Source: Diprion similis
Taxonomy: Eukaryota > Arthropoda > Insecta > Hymenoptera > Diprionidae
Length of the DNA: 64,000 bases
Direction: 5' to 3'
Assembly (NCBI RefSeq): GCF_021155765.1
Contig: NC_060106.1
Coordinates: 20,052,031 to 20,116,030 of the forward strand
This document shows positions 25,791 through 37,749 of this stretch, piece after piece. Both the position numbers and the translations under genes were made by a program. The stretch's first letter is position 1. Each line of letters begins with the position of its first letter. Under the pieces are notes generated by a model. The model saw only the letters and a list, made by a program, of their open reading frames with translations, ran no database searches and was not told the DNA's origin.

Positions 25791-27602
25791 CTAGGATAAT
25801 TCTTCGCTTGATTCCTCGTCAGACTCACTGTCGGAACTGATAGAGCTATCCGTATCGATCATATTCTTGAGGGTTTTAACAAGTGGGTATTTCGTCCCGT
25901 AGAGTCCTCGAAAGTCATCCAAGCCCAAAGCCCAAATCGAGAAGCCTCCAAGTCCCAAAGACTTGGCGTAATTTCCTTTTTCGGTGAGGCTTCTGTAGGT
26001 GTAAAAATCAGTGATCAGTTAATCCTTTGATGATTTTAGATGCCCAAAATACACAGACGACAGTCTCCAGCTACTTGTGGGCCTTACTTACTTGACGTTA
26101 TCGTAGCTAACCCACTGGTCACCACAGTAACCATAAGGCACCCGCTGCTCCTCGTCAAAAACGACCGTCCACTTTTCATCAGCCTGTTTTTGGAGGATCT
26201 CGTAGTAGGCCAGAATTCCATTTTCCTGCGTGTACGGACCTGCATTACCAAGCCCAGATACGGGTGATCCAGGTGAGTGTACAGAAGAATCTTCAAGAGT
26301 CCAGGTTTTTCCATACATCGCTGTACCAAGCAGTATCTTTTCAGCTGGTGCCCCCTGATCCAGCCAATAATGGATCGATGCGTTCTAAGGTCAGAATAAT
26401 TGTATTAGTAATCAGTGACTTAACCCTGGAACGCTTTGACTGTATAAATGACGGGCATTGCTGTTGCCATGCAAACTAACAATATTGAGGGTTCGCTCGA
26501 GTTTCGTAGTTTCTCGTGTCGCAGCATAGAGAGGTGTGTTATGGCCGGTGAAGTTATCCCAGGAACCATGGAAGTCGTACTCCATGATATTGATGATGTC
26601 AAGGTACTCCGAGATCTCTGGAATATCGTACGACAATCTCGCTGTGCTTTCGGAGGCACCTAAAGCGGCGCTCAAGATGAGATCATGCTCGTCAAAGAGT
26701 TCTCGAAGTTCTTTCAGGAGGAGAACGAAGTTCTTGACATCTGTTTCAGCACCACCACGCTGGGCTGGATACGCCCAGGCGATGTCGATACCGTCAAAAT
26801 CGTACTCGAGCACGAATTCGAGTGCGTTATTTGCGAACATTGACCGCAGTTTGGAGTTGCTAGCCACGTGAGAAAAGTTCAGAGAACCCTCGTTCCATCC
26901 ACCAATTGACACTAGGGTTTTCAATTCGGCATTTCGATCCCGAAGGGTGTTAAATTCTTCCAACCCACCCAATCCACCGTCTGTGGAGAGGTCTCTATAC
27001 TCGTCGAGGATCTGGACGTCGCCGTCCAGGGTGATGCCAACAAACGCGTAGGCGATGTGAGTGCAGAGAGTTGGATCAATATCCGATATTTTGAATGATC
27101 CCTTGCCGGGTCGGTACACAGCCCAGCTTCCGTAGTAGCAGAATACTGTATCTGTGATCATGTCATCAAAAATATTTTATCAATGCATTCCTTTTTCCAT
27201 GCACCCCGAGGATGATCGCTTATGATGTTAAACCATAAAATTTTCAACACCACACTATTTATTATTTCTCTTTGGAATAGCTTGACAGCGACTCAGCTTA
27301 TTACGGACAACCAAAATTCGCTAAATGACAGAGTTTTTAATGACTTATGTTTTTCGCAAAGCCTAGAGCTTCTAAAGTAATATGAAAGGTCAGCATTATA
27401 TCGAATGGTTTACTTTCGGCGAGAATCTAGATACAACTAATTAATTAGTTGTTAGAAAAACAAACAATTGTGCGTTTTCAAAGCACCTTTGTGTTTACGT
27501 ATACCGATAATTTATTAATTTACCTACGTACTTACGCATGTGGGAAGAGGCTAGGGTGAATTCGCTCAGCCACAGTAAGCAAAATGCTGTAAGCACTCGC
27601 AT
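25791..27602 (-). CDS. GH18 chitinase-like protein, gene 1 (subfamily A), both catalytic acids replaced
   Basis: Four exons: 27602-27536, 27151-26481, 26384-26092, 25992-25791; 410 residues. Residues 1-20 are a signal peptide (MRVLTAFCLLWLSEFTLASS). A single GH18 barrel follows: CYYGSWAVYRPGKG, LVSIGGW, then the catalytic strand FDGIDIAWAYP. Active family members read DGxDxDWEYP, so here the Asp at 147 and the proton-donor Glu at 149 are both Ala. The IMEYDFHGSWD strand and the last strand, GGFSIWALGLDD, are kept. The C-terminus is an acidic Ser-rich tail (SSISSDSESDEESSEELS). No chitin-binding module is present. By family knowledge it should be non-hydrolytic, perhaps a chitin-binding lectin or signalling protein in the way of IDGFs; that is inference. 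TATAAATA lies at 27703-27710. Confidence 0.92.
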
Positions 27603-27702
27603 ATTTGCAAGTAATGATGAATCAAACCACACTATAGTTAACTTGGTAAAATAGAAATGGTATTTGAACTTGAGTAGTCTAGCGTTGGTGACAAAATATT
27701 CA

Positions 27703-27710
27703 TATTTATA
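27703..27710 (-). promoter_or_regulatory. TATA box of GH18 gene 1
   Basis: TATAAATA on the minus strand about 100 bases upstream of the ATG at 27602. Confidence 0.55.
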
Positions 27711-28614
27711 TGTCCACTTATAGTTACATAGGTCCGCTTATCATATCTGATTATTCAAACACCTGCGTACGTGTCGCATAAAATTTTATTTCTCCATAAA
27801 CTGGAAGAAATGCGTTTTCCTGCACGATGCACGATATACTTTATGCCTAAGTTGCCCTTGAATTCAACCGTTAACGGTTGCAGTTGTACGATTTCCGTGC
27901 TTAAAATTCTCGCTAATGCAAATATTACATCACGAATGCTTGAAGTTTGAGTCACGCGCGATCTCTTCTGCAAATATTATTTTATTGTACAGGTGTAAAT
28001 TCTTTATATTAGTACAAGAAAGTAAAAAAGAAAAGTATACTGCTCATTGGAACAGGATTCATTTGGATTCGTCTTTCTATCCAAATGTTGGATTTGTTCT
28101 GTATACTCTCGCAAAAAAGTAGAATATAACCCAATGTGACAAGAAAGTGATAACAGTCTTATAGCATCGATTAAGAGAATTCACTTAAACTGTTTACAGC
28201 TGTTACATTCACAAGTACAGAACAAATAAACAAAGGATGTCATCATGACTTATAAAATACGTTCAAGTATGAGTTTCGTCTTGAGTTTCAAATGTCGAAA
28301 CTTTGCGTTTCTATTGAAATATTATGTATGAATAAAATACATGTCGGTAATGTAGTTACAGATAGTAAAGTTATTCGTTTTAGTTATCCTGAAACTTGTC
28401 GACGTTCAATGTTCGAATCACCCATCGCTTAATTGCAAAGAGAATAAAAACAGCTTAGCTCTTTGCCTAATTCGAAGACTTTTAATCTACAGTAAACTAT
28501 GATTATATCAAATATCACTGGGACTGTTGAGACTCGGACTTATTCTACTCACGATGAGTGTCGGTACATAAAATTTGTACTTTAAATTTAAAGTATTGAT
28601 ACTTCTGACACAGT
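27711..28614. other. Spacer between GH18 genes 1 and 2
   Basis: No gene seen. The last part, about 28500-28614, is the 3' flank of gene 2 and matches the flanks of gene 3 (about 31850-31983) and of the relic near 36540-36690. Confidence 0.6.
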
Positions 28615-30056
28615 TTATTGAACTCGCAGCACGCGGTTCAGGGCGTTGAGAAGAGGATACTTGTTCCCACAGACGCCCCCAAAGTCGTCAGTTTCGATGC
28701 TCCAAACCATGGCACCTCCGAGCCCCATCTTCTTGACATAGTTTGCCTTTTCTGTGATGCTCCTGCAATTGCAAAAAAGCCACAATATGACGTAAATGTG
28801 AAAGTATAAGTGATCTGACGCTACAGAAAATGGTTGAATATAGGTACTCACTTAACATTGTCAAAGCTGACCCACTGATCGCCATAGTGGGCATAAGGCA
28901 CCCGCTGCTCCACGTCCCAAGCCGTAATCCAGGTGGAGTGCGACTGTTGTTCACAGATCTCGTTATAACCCAACATCCCGGGTTGTCTAGTATACTGACC
29001 TGCTCTGCCAGGCCCAGAAGCCGCAGATCCAGGCGTGTATTTGCGGGAATTCGAAAGAGTGAAGGTCCTTCCATAAAGCGCTGTTCCCAGGACAAGTTTT
29101 CTGGCCGGTACGCCGTGGTTCAGCCAATAATTCACCGATGCATTCTGGATTCACAGCAATCGGAAAGGTCAGTTACGAATCAAGCTACAAAGAAAGCCTG
29201 AGAAAGGAGTGCCAGTGCTTATACTCACGACGTTAAGACCCCGAGAAACTGCTGTCGTCTCTCGTTTCGCTGGATAGAGAGGAGTATTGTGACCGGTAAT
29301 GTGATCCCAGGAACCATGGAAGTCGTAGGTCATGATGTTGATGAAGTCGAGGTACTTCGAGATCGACGGAATGTTGTATGACAAGCTGGCAGAGACTTCG
29401 GCTGCGGCAACAGCGGCGGTCAAGATAAGATTGTGCTCGTCAAAGCGAGCCCGAAGTTCCTTCAGGAGGAGGACGAAGTTCCTGACATCCGCCGGCTTGC
29501 CGCCTCGCTGATTTGGGTATTCCCAGTCGATGTCGAGGCCGTCGAATTTGTATTTGAGTACAAAATCTACCGCGTTTTCAGCAAAATGTGACCGCAAAGC
29601 CGGCTTTCCAGCGACCCTGGAGTACTTTTGAGAGCCTTCGTTCCAACCCCCGATTGCCACGAGAGTTTTCATTCCCGGATGCCGCTTCCGCAAGGCGTTG
29701 AATTTCTGGAAGCCAGCTTTACCCCCGTTATCGGGGAGGTCAGCCCACGGATCCAACACCTTGACTTCACCAGCATCTGTGATTCCAACGAACGTGTAAA
29801 TCATGTGGGTGCAGAGGCTCGGGTCCAGTTTCGATATATCGATCTTTCCATTTCCAGGACGGTATACCGCCCAACTTCCAAAGTAGCAGACTACTTTATC
29901 TGTACGGGTGAAAAATTCTCTGTTAACACTCCTATTCTGAAAATAGCAATACACTATCTTATTTTACAGAGTTTCAGGTAGAAACTTACGTGGTTCAGTT
30001 TTAACTAAAGTGAGCCAGCTGAGTCCCAGGATACAAAATCCGATGAGCAGCCGCAT
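28615..30056 (-). CDS. GH18 chitinase, gene 2 (subfamily B), catalytic motif intact
   Basis: Four exons: 30056-29990, 29899-29229, 29144-28852, 28762-28615; 392 residues. The first three exons have the same lengths (67, 671, 293) and intron phases (1, 0, 2) as gene 1. Signal peptide MRLLIGFCILGLSWLTLVK. GH18 landmarks: VCYFGSWAVYRPGNG, LVAIGGWNEGS, the complete catalytic strand FDGLDIDWEYP (Asp142, Asp145, Asp147, Glu149), NIMTYDFHGSW and GGAMVWSIETDD. The two family disulfides look present: VCY with LCTH, and EICEQ with GVCGNKYP. It is expected to be a secreted endochitinase without a chitin-binding module. The protein ends shortly after the barrel (NRVLRVQ); AATAAA overlaps the stop codon. 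A TATAA sequence lies near 30113-30119. Confidence 0.93.
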
Positions 30057-30119
30057 GTTGTACGTGATAACGTTGAATGAAAATTCTTAAGTGAACCTGT
30101 TCAAACCAACCGTTATAAA

Positions 30120-31983
30120 TGTATTATGTATCAAAGCGGGTGTTTTGGGTATTGTACAAGTGCCAGAATAATTTTAAACTATTGGGTCTTCCAACGAATA
30201 TATAATGAACGTCGCATGAGGACCATTTTTTGGTCAATTTTACTATCAGACAAACGTCGTCAGACAAATAGGATGGAGACGAAAAATCATAGAAACTTAT
30301 AAAACAGTTCATAAAGCGAGCAACATCGAGTATCATCCATCCTGTGAGAATTCTTTACAATCAATTATCTCCAATATGAAATAGAATATCTATTTAAATT
30401 GATATAATCTTTAATTCCATGCTAGAACAATTTGTCAAATAGTAAACTCACGCCAACAAATAGTTGGCAACACGAAACATGCTCGAGTTTACTTACTTTT
30501 TGACTCAAGTCTCTTCGAAATTCACTTCACTGATATTAACCCCCGGTATAAACTGCGTTTCGTTTCATATGGAGCACATCTCTTGTGCAGATTGGACGCC
30601 GAAGTTGACGTTCTGTAAAATGTTGTGGTTATATATGCAGGCGGTACGATGTCCACCTCTTTCCTCCTTCCCGTTAGCAACGAGATTCATAATATGAGTG
30701 AGTATACGATTCAAAGATAAGTTGTTATGGTGTTACTGCGTAGCTGGATTTGACCGACATTGTCCTGCGTGCATCCTGGCAGGTGGAAAAAACCAGATAA
30801 TAAAACGACCGCGAAAGAAACACAATTAGTCATGTATCCTCTAAATTTAAACTCATACATGGAAACAAAGAAAGAATCATATTTTACTTGAATGTTCAAG
30901 CAACCGTCGATGATCACAAGGACAGTGAGTGCATACGGTTCTTGACACTGCTTTGTCGTGGTTACAGCAGTCCAGTAAAATTTACATATAAAATTTGGTG
31001 ACCATGAAACGCAGAAAGTCTGACATCCTATATCTATACGATATGATGATTATAATTCAGCTCGGGTGCAATTAGGTAGGAGAACGCCAAACTCTCCTGC
31101 ACGTTTGCAAGGTGAACGATTGCGAAACGTATTTTAGGCACACAAATGTTCGGAATCTTTTGTTGAGTATTAAACTACATTTGGGGATTCATATCGGTGA
31201 GCTATTCGAACCTTTTTTCATTTATTGGGTCTTCTCAGGTACGTGAATTTAATTTACGTGGTTAATGCTCTCGAATTATGGTGAAGAAAAACAGTTTTGT
31301 TATTCTTCCGTAGATACGAATAATAAATTTGATATTTGAATTTATTACTTTTTAACTCAAAATACACCGGGTTCAAAGTATGAAAAATAGAATGTAAGAA
31401 TTCTAGTGAAACATAGCATATTACTGAAATAAAATAAATTTTATAAGATAAATTGATTGTTTTCAACTCCCCATTTTCAATTTTTTCACTTTCGAGTTGC
31501 TAGGCAGCCAGTTGGAGAATTGCATAGTACAAGCCATATTTTGATAGTCTAATCTCAAACTGCAAAGTTCTTCTGCAAAGTATTAAAGCATTAATATCGA
31601 ATGGTTGATTTTTGGTGCGGATCTATTGACAACTAAATAATTCATGTTACGGTTGCACATGTGAATAAAATGAAATGACAGCGATACAGTTCTCAGAGTT
31701 AAACGTTTTTCCTTTGAGACATTCTGAAACTAAATGACTTTCGAGATTATAGAATCCGCCGTTAAATTGGGTGAAAATAAAACAGCACAGCGCTCTGTTC
31801 TGTAAAGTGATTTTTATTTATCGTAACCTATATTATACATTGAATAGCACTAAACTGTTGAGACTCGGACCTATTCTACTCAGGGTCAATACATAAAAGT
31901 TGTACTCTTAGTTAGAATCATTGGTACTCTTGGCACAGGAAGTTTAATACGAAGACCTTAAAATACTGAGCCATGAAACTATC
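30120..31983. other. Spacer between GH18 genes 2 and 3
   Basis: No gene recognised. About 30420-30790 is a duplicate of 34440-34790 and includes a plus-strand TATAAA. About 31540-31640 is one copy of a degenerate dispersed sequence. About 31700-31983 is the 3' flank of gene 3, with AATAAA on the minus strand at 31813-31818. Confidence 0.55.
30420..30790. repeat. Duplicated upstream segment, copy 1
   Basis: Aligns by eye with 34440-34790. The strongest shared blocks are GAGTTTACTTAC, a TATAAA, GTGCAGATTGGAC-CCGAAG, TTGACGTTCTG and CGATGTCCACCTCTTTC. It lies 400-700 bases upstream of gene 2. Confidence 0.7.
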
Positions 31984-33542
31984 CTAACGAAGCACCTGAT
32001 TCAGGGCGTTGAGAAGCGGATATTTGCTCCCACAGATGCCCCGAAAATCGTCAGTTTCAATGCTCCAAACCATGGCGCCCCCGAGCCCCATCGTCTTGGC
32101 GTAATTTGCCTTTTCCGTGATGCTTCTGCGGTTGAGAAAGCCATAGTGGTTTGTAAACATGAATGTAAGTGATTTGCAGCTACAATCAACCATCAAATAC
32201 TCACTCAACGTTGTCATAGGTGACCCATTGATTACCACTGTGGGCATAAGGTACCCGCTGCTGATCGTCCCAAGCCGTAGTCCAGGTGGGCTTCATCTGT
32301 TGTTCACATATCTCGTTGTAGCCCAGCATCCCGCGTTCTCCGGTATACGGACCTGCTGTGCCAGGTCCAGAAGCCGCAGATCCGGGCGAGTTTTGCCCGG
32401 AATTCGAAAGAGTGAAGGTCCTTCCGTAAAGAGCTGTTCCCAGGACAAGTTTCTCGGCTGGCGTGCCCCGACTGAGCCAGTAATGTACCGATGCATTCTG
32501 GGCTCACGGCATTTGGAGTGGTTAGTTAAAAATCGAGCAACAATGGAGGACAATAGAACAAGTGTAAGTCCGTATACTTACGACGTTAAGTCTCCGAGCA
32601 ATTGCTGTCGTATCTCGTGTCGTTGGATAGAGAGGAGCATTGTGACCAGTGACGGGATCCCAGGACCCATGGAAATCGTAGGTCATGATGTTGATGAAGT
32701 CGAGGTACTTTGAGATTGATGGAATGTTGTACGACAAGCTGGCGGAGTCTTCCGTCGCGGCGACAGCAGCGGTCAAGATAAGATCGTGCTCGTCAAAGCG
32801 ATCCCGAAGTTCCTTCAGGAGGAGAACGAAGTTCTCGACATCCGCCGGGGTGCCGCCTCGCTGATTTGGGTATTCCCAGTCAAAGTCGAGGCCGTCGAAT
32901 TCGTATTTGAGCACAAATTCCATCGCGTTGTTGGCAAAGTGTGACCGCAGAGCCGAATTTCCAGCGACCCTGGAGTACCTGTCAGAGCCTTGGTTCCAGC
33001 CACCAATTGCCACGAGAGTTTTCATTCCTGGATTAAGCTCCCGCAGGGCGTTGAATTTCTGGAAGCCTGCTCTACCCCAGTTGTCGGGTAAATCAGCCCA
33101 TGCATCCAACACCTCGACTTCGCCCGCTTCTGTGATTCCAACGAACGTGTAAATCATGTGGGTGCAGAGCTTCGGGTCCAAATCCGATATCTCGATCTTT
33201 CCATTTCCAGTACGGTAAACCGCCCAACTTCCAAAATAGCAGACTATTTTACCTTTGTAGGAGAAAAATTATCTCTTAAGATACACTGTTCTCAAAAATT
33301 CTCGTTTTACAAAATATTCGATGTTGCATGTATCGAAAATCTCATCACAATCTCGTCGTTGATTACAATTCTTTATTTCAGTGGAAAAAACTGTGATTGA
33401 TTTTCTCTTCAAACGACTACCTATAGCTATGAGCTCAGTTGAAACCTCTCGTGTACTTATAATGTAATAACTTACTCTCTTCACTTTCAGCTATGCTAAG
33501 CCAGCTGAGTCCGAGTATGCAAAATGCGATGAGCAGCCGCAT
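31984..33542 (-). CDS. GH18 chitinase, gene 3 (subfamily B), catalytic motif intact
   Basis: Four exons: 33542-33476, 33252-32582, 32497-32205, 32125-31984; 390 residues, the closest relative of gene 2. Signal peptide MRLLIAFCILGLSWLSIAES. GH18 landmarks: VCYFGSWAVYRTGNG, LVAIGGWNQGS, catalytic strand FDGLDFDWEYP (Glu149 kept), NIMTYDFHGSW and GGAMVWSIETDD. Cysteines for both family disulfides are kept (VCY/LCTH and EICEQ/GICGSKYP). It lacks a chitin-binding module and has no tail (LNQVLR, stop). It should be a secreted, active chitinase. The acceptor of exon 2 is followed directly by GT, so the joint GAG A / GT AAA was set by phase and by comparison with gene 2. Confidence 0.92.
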
Positions 33543-34439
33543 TCTGTGACTGATAATGTTGAATGAAAGATCTCGAGTGAGCCTGTTGAAAGAACCGTTA
33601 TAAATAAATTATCTGCCAGAGAGTGTATTTAGCGTACGATACAAGTTCACAATGTATATCGCTAAAATCTTCTCACTTGAAAGACGGCCAGATAGATTGG
33701 AGCCCGAGTGGCTAAAACACTTCACTGTGGTGATACGTACAGATTCGCACTGAGTTTGCAATAAGGTGTGTAAACTCTGGCTGATTGTTATCAATGTCAA
33801 TCTATGGTAAATCACTGATGGATGATTGATCAGTTGCGTTCGTCGACTCACTTGCAATCAGTTGATTTCGAACGGTGACAAATGATGTAGTATTGCTACA
33901 CCTATCCATTCACTATACGTGTTATCAATGTATGTGTATACCTACCCTTACTTCTTTGAATTCAACACAGGCGATACAATCATGCGAAGTTAACCCGATA
34001 ACAAACGGTACATAACGGCAACCCATGGTGACTAATGTGTATGTGTATTACATACCAACGACACGTCGCAATACTGATTACGCGGATGATATTGTGGAAA
34101 AATATATTTGCTGGTCGTCACACTTGTCTACCTCAGAGGTAACAATGCAACCCATTTCCCATCGAACGTTGATGGATAATTTAAAATGGTCAGATCCTTG
34201 TACGAATGAATAACGAATACCGGATGCTGAACATCCTTTATCAACATCTGTTAACGAACTGTACCACTTATCGTGTGAAAATATTTACAAAGATATCAGT
34301 TGTGATGTATAGAAAAAAATTTACCTCTGCGCAGGATGAAAAAGATGATAATACCACTTATCTGCACGACGTATCACTTCGATATCTGACAAAAGTATTT
34401 TACGCATTGCGAAAATACGTCATCGATTTGGCACAGTTA

Positions 34440-34790
34440 GTCAACTTGCGATTGTAATAATAAGCAATTGTCGGCGACATGAAGCGGGCTTGAGTTTACT
34501 TACCCCTTAATTTCGGAACGATTTCTTTGATGTACACTTCACTAACATTAACGGTTAGTATAAATAAACTGGGATTGGTTCAAAGTGACGCATATCGCGT
34601 GTGCAGATTGGACACCGAAGTTGACGTTCTGGATAACGATACGATTATATTATATGTATATATACATACGCTATACGATGTCCACCTCTTTCTTCGTTCC
34701 CATTAAACAAGGAAATCTGCGCCAGTACCATTTCACAATAAATTATTGTGGTTTAACGCGTAACTGGGTTTACCTCCGGTGATAAACGGT
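34440..34790. repeat. Duplicated upstream segment, copy 2
   Basis: Partner of 30420-30790, lying 900-1250 bases upstream of gene 3. It carries plus-strand TATAAATA near 34559 and the same conserved core, GTGCAGATTGGACACCGAAG. Confidence 0.7.
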
Positions 34791-35109
34791 AAATGTTGCG
34801 AATAGAATACTTATAAACACCGCAGATCACTTCTTCAACTTGTTGTTTCTTGTATCGTGTTTGGATGCAAAGCTTTTGGTGTGCGAAATTCAAAATTGGA
34901 ACCCAGAGCGAGGTTCAGCGGCGTTTTTACGATTGCGTGTAACAATAGAATTTCGTATCAACTTGAATTGAAAATGGAAGACTCTGTTGTTTGTACACTT
35001 GCGAAATATTGTCACATGATAAATATTGCATATCAATTTGCGAAACCGACATGTTTATTATCGTGGAAGCTCAGGATGCGGCTTTGGCGAAATAAACTGG
35101 AAATTGACA

Positions 35110-35600
35110 TCATTATAATCTTTCCTTATAGTGTGGAAATACTGATTTAGCAACAACACAGACTACGGATATTCAATTGGTATTTTTTTACAATGCAAAA
35201 AATAACTCTACTTCACAATGCAAAAAATAACTCTACTTCAATTCATTCCGCACTATTAAAGGGCGATTGAATATAATGCCGATAATAAAATTTCTGTCTT
35301 TGATATCGATTAATCTGAGAAACTAGCAGACGGTTTATCGGCACTTTTGACTTGACTCCGTGATGATAGCATCGCATTCATTGGAAATCTTTGCCTGTGG
35401 CCGTTCTCAGGAAGCTTAAGACCAGAGTTAGATTTACTAACAGATGTATAATTTCTCGAAGAGGCAATCGTACATAATTATTACGAAGGATATGAGTTGT
35501 TAATTGCTTTTTTAACGCTTTGGAATACAAGGATATTTTTATTTATCTTATCGTGCAGTTGCACACTTGTATTGAAATAGTACATGTCGACGTTGAAGGA
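35110..35600 (-). pseudogene. Relic of a subfamily A GH18 gene (3' flank only)
   Basis: Resembles the 3' flanks of genes 1 (25425-25750) and 4 (37490-37740): CTTTATAGT, a CAACACA block, AATAACTCTACTTC, TTTGCCTGTG, TTTCTCGAAG and an oligo-T/CATGT end. No GH18 coding exon survives between it and the next relic. Matched by eye. Confidence 0.5.
35191..35240. repeat. Perfect 25-bp tandem duplication
   Basis: Two identical units beginning CAATGCAAAAAATAACTC at 35191 and 35216. Confidence 0.95.
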
Positions 35601-36339
35601 CGAAACTGTGTCGGGCCAATGGCTGAATAAACAAATTATAGTTCCAATAATTCGAAAAAAAAAGTTTATTTTATAATATGGACCAATCTATGACACAAAT
35701 CCACATTTTATCATCTTCAATTTAGAACCAAACTAAACAAAACCCTATGAATAGTTGTAAATTCATCTGGAAATCACTCAGCACCTTACAGCTATGCGAC
35801 ACCGTGAGTGGAATGATAATTATAAAAACACTGGAGCGTAGATTACTGCCTGCATTTTTTTCAACAACAAAACGAGTTTACATAAAAATAGAAACAACGC
35901 AGATTACTTATCAACAGAATTTCGCACGTTCATGCATGCGAACCATTTACAGTACGATAAAGTCAACGGAATAACGGCACTCGTACCTAAGTCAACAACT
36001 CGGTTAGAAAGGACTCTGAATTTATTACATAAAAATAATAAAATTTATAAATTTATTAAATTCATCTTAACAGTAACTTGGAGGTAAGCTTCCCCATCAA
36101 GGTACGTAAGGGTTTTCCGATTGGTTGAAAGCTTCATTTTTATCCAACAATTATTTTCCAAAAAATTAAAGATGCGAATGTAAACTTGTATTGAAATGTC
36201 ATATAGCTGATACTTGTGTTCACGTTGTACAGCGTATTTGTAACACACAAAAAACTAAGATTCACTGAAACAAATACTGTAATTATGACTGATAAGATAC
36301 CATAGGATATCGTATCGATCATTGCTTACGAAAGACGGC

Positions 36340-37140
36340 TTTGTTATTCTTACATAAAAAAACATTCGATGGGGCACAGGTCTTTAGTTTTAAAGACAAA
36401 TGTTTTGAATCTGAAGACCTTTGGAAATTGGAATCCATCGTCTTAAATTGAGAGAAAGTCCCAACAGCACAACTCCCTGCTTCGTGAGGAGACTTTTGTT
36501 TATTGTGACCTACTATTACATTGAATAGAAAATAATTGAACTTTTCAGCCTCGAACCTATCCTGCACAACGTCGATGTATAAAAAGTTATATTCTCGATT
36601 ACAATGATCAGTACTCTTATAAAAAAGGAAGTCGAATAGAAACACTGTCTTTGAGGCTTGCAGGATTGACTCGGGACATGTCCTGGGTTCAGGGGTTTGA
36701 GAAGACGATACTTTTCCCAACAGATGATCCAAAAATCGTCAGTTTCAGTGCTCCTATCCAGAACACTATCGAGACCCATCATTTTGGCGTAATTTACCTT
36801 TTCTGTCATTCAGAGTGGGTATTGCGGATGTGATAATGTTTTACGACGTTTATCACTGAAATCACTTCAGCTGTGAGACGATAAAATTCGAGCTTAACTG
36901 GCCTGATATTTCACTGTTGTGACATGTACAGATTCGCACTGAGTTCGCAATAAGACGCGTATACGCTGGTTGGTTATCAATATCAATTTGTGGTAAAGCT
37001 CAGATAGGTGATGGATCTGTCACGTTCTTCGAATCACTTACAATCACTTGATGTCGAACAATGACAAACGACATAGTGTTGCAACACCCGTTCATCCGCT
37101 ACACGTGGCATCGAGGTACGCCTAACCTCACTTCGATCAG
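36340..37140 (-). pseudogene. Relic of a subfamily B GH18 gene, internal exons missing
   Basis: On the minus strand, 36812 down to about 36690 reads as a decayed last exon: TEKVNYAKMMGL, then STETDDF, KYRLLKPLN. The intact genes 2 and 3 read TEKANYxKxMGL, SIETDDF, KYPLLNALN. The tryptophan-bearing strand is changed (GGAMVWS to DSVLDRS) and the C-terminus is lost. The following 3' flank (36340-36690) matches that of gene 3. Only about 90 bases upstream, 36905-37140 matches the 5' flank of gene 3 (33700-33920). Exons 1-3 are therefore deleted. Confidence 0.75.
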
Positions 37141-37749
37141 GAGTGACAGAGGCGATAAAAACGTGCGAAGTTGATGACAAATGGTATAACGAACTCCTCT
37201 AAGGATTAAGATGTTCATCATACGCCAACCACGAATCACATTATTTGATACTTAGGTATAATATAGGAGAATATGTTTGCGAGCCATTACTACTAACTCG
37301 TTTGGAAGTAACAGTATAACACCCTACACCAACATGTTTCAAAAATCGTGTCTTGTCTATTTGTCTATCCAATCGGTAGACCGATCGGGTTACTCCTAAA
37401 GCAGACCTGATCTTGGGACGGACCCGTGACTCGTTTTTAATTTTTTATTTTTTTTCAGGACTTACTCGCGCATTTCAATCACATGGATCGGTGTGCCAGT
37501 TTGTTGTAGACAACGATTCGGTCGAAACACTGATTTGATTTCATTAGTCCCTAGGAGGCAATAGACTACAACTAGAGTTATTAGCAGACAACACTGTTTC
37601 TCGAAGCGGCAATTGGATATGAATAGGTTATAAAATGATTTTTGACGCTTTAGGGTTCAAGAATATTAATCCGTTTAATTTGTACATGTAATTGCATACT
37701 GATGATGAAATGGTGCATGTCATTCAAATATCTGAAGCTCAGAACTATT

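Larger units (their letters stand above)
33600..37749. other. Spacer between GH18 genes 3 and 4 with duplication relics
   Basis: No intact gene. It contains a duplicate of the gene 2 upstream region (34440-34790), a relic of a subfamily A 3' flank (about 35110-35600), a perfect 25-bp tandem duplication (35191-35240), a relic of a subfamily B gene (about 36340-37140) and the 3' flank of gene 4 (about 37490-37749). Confidence 0.6.
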
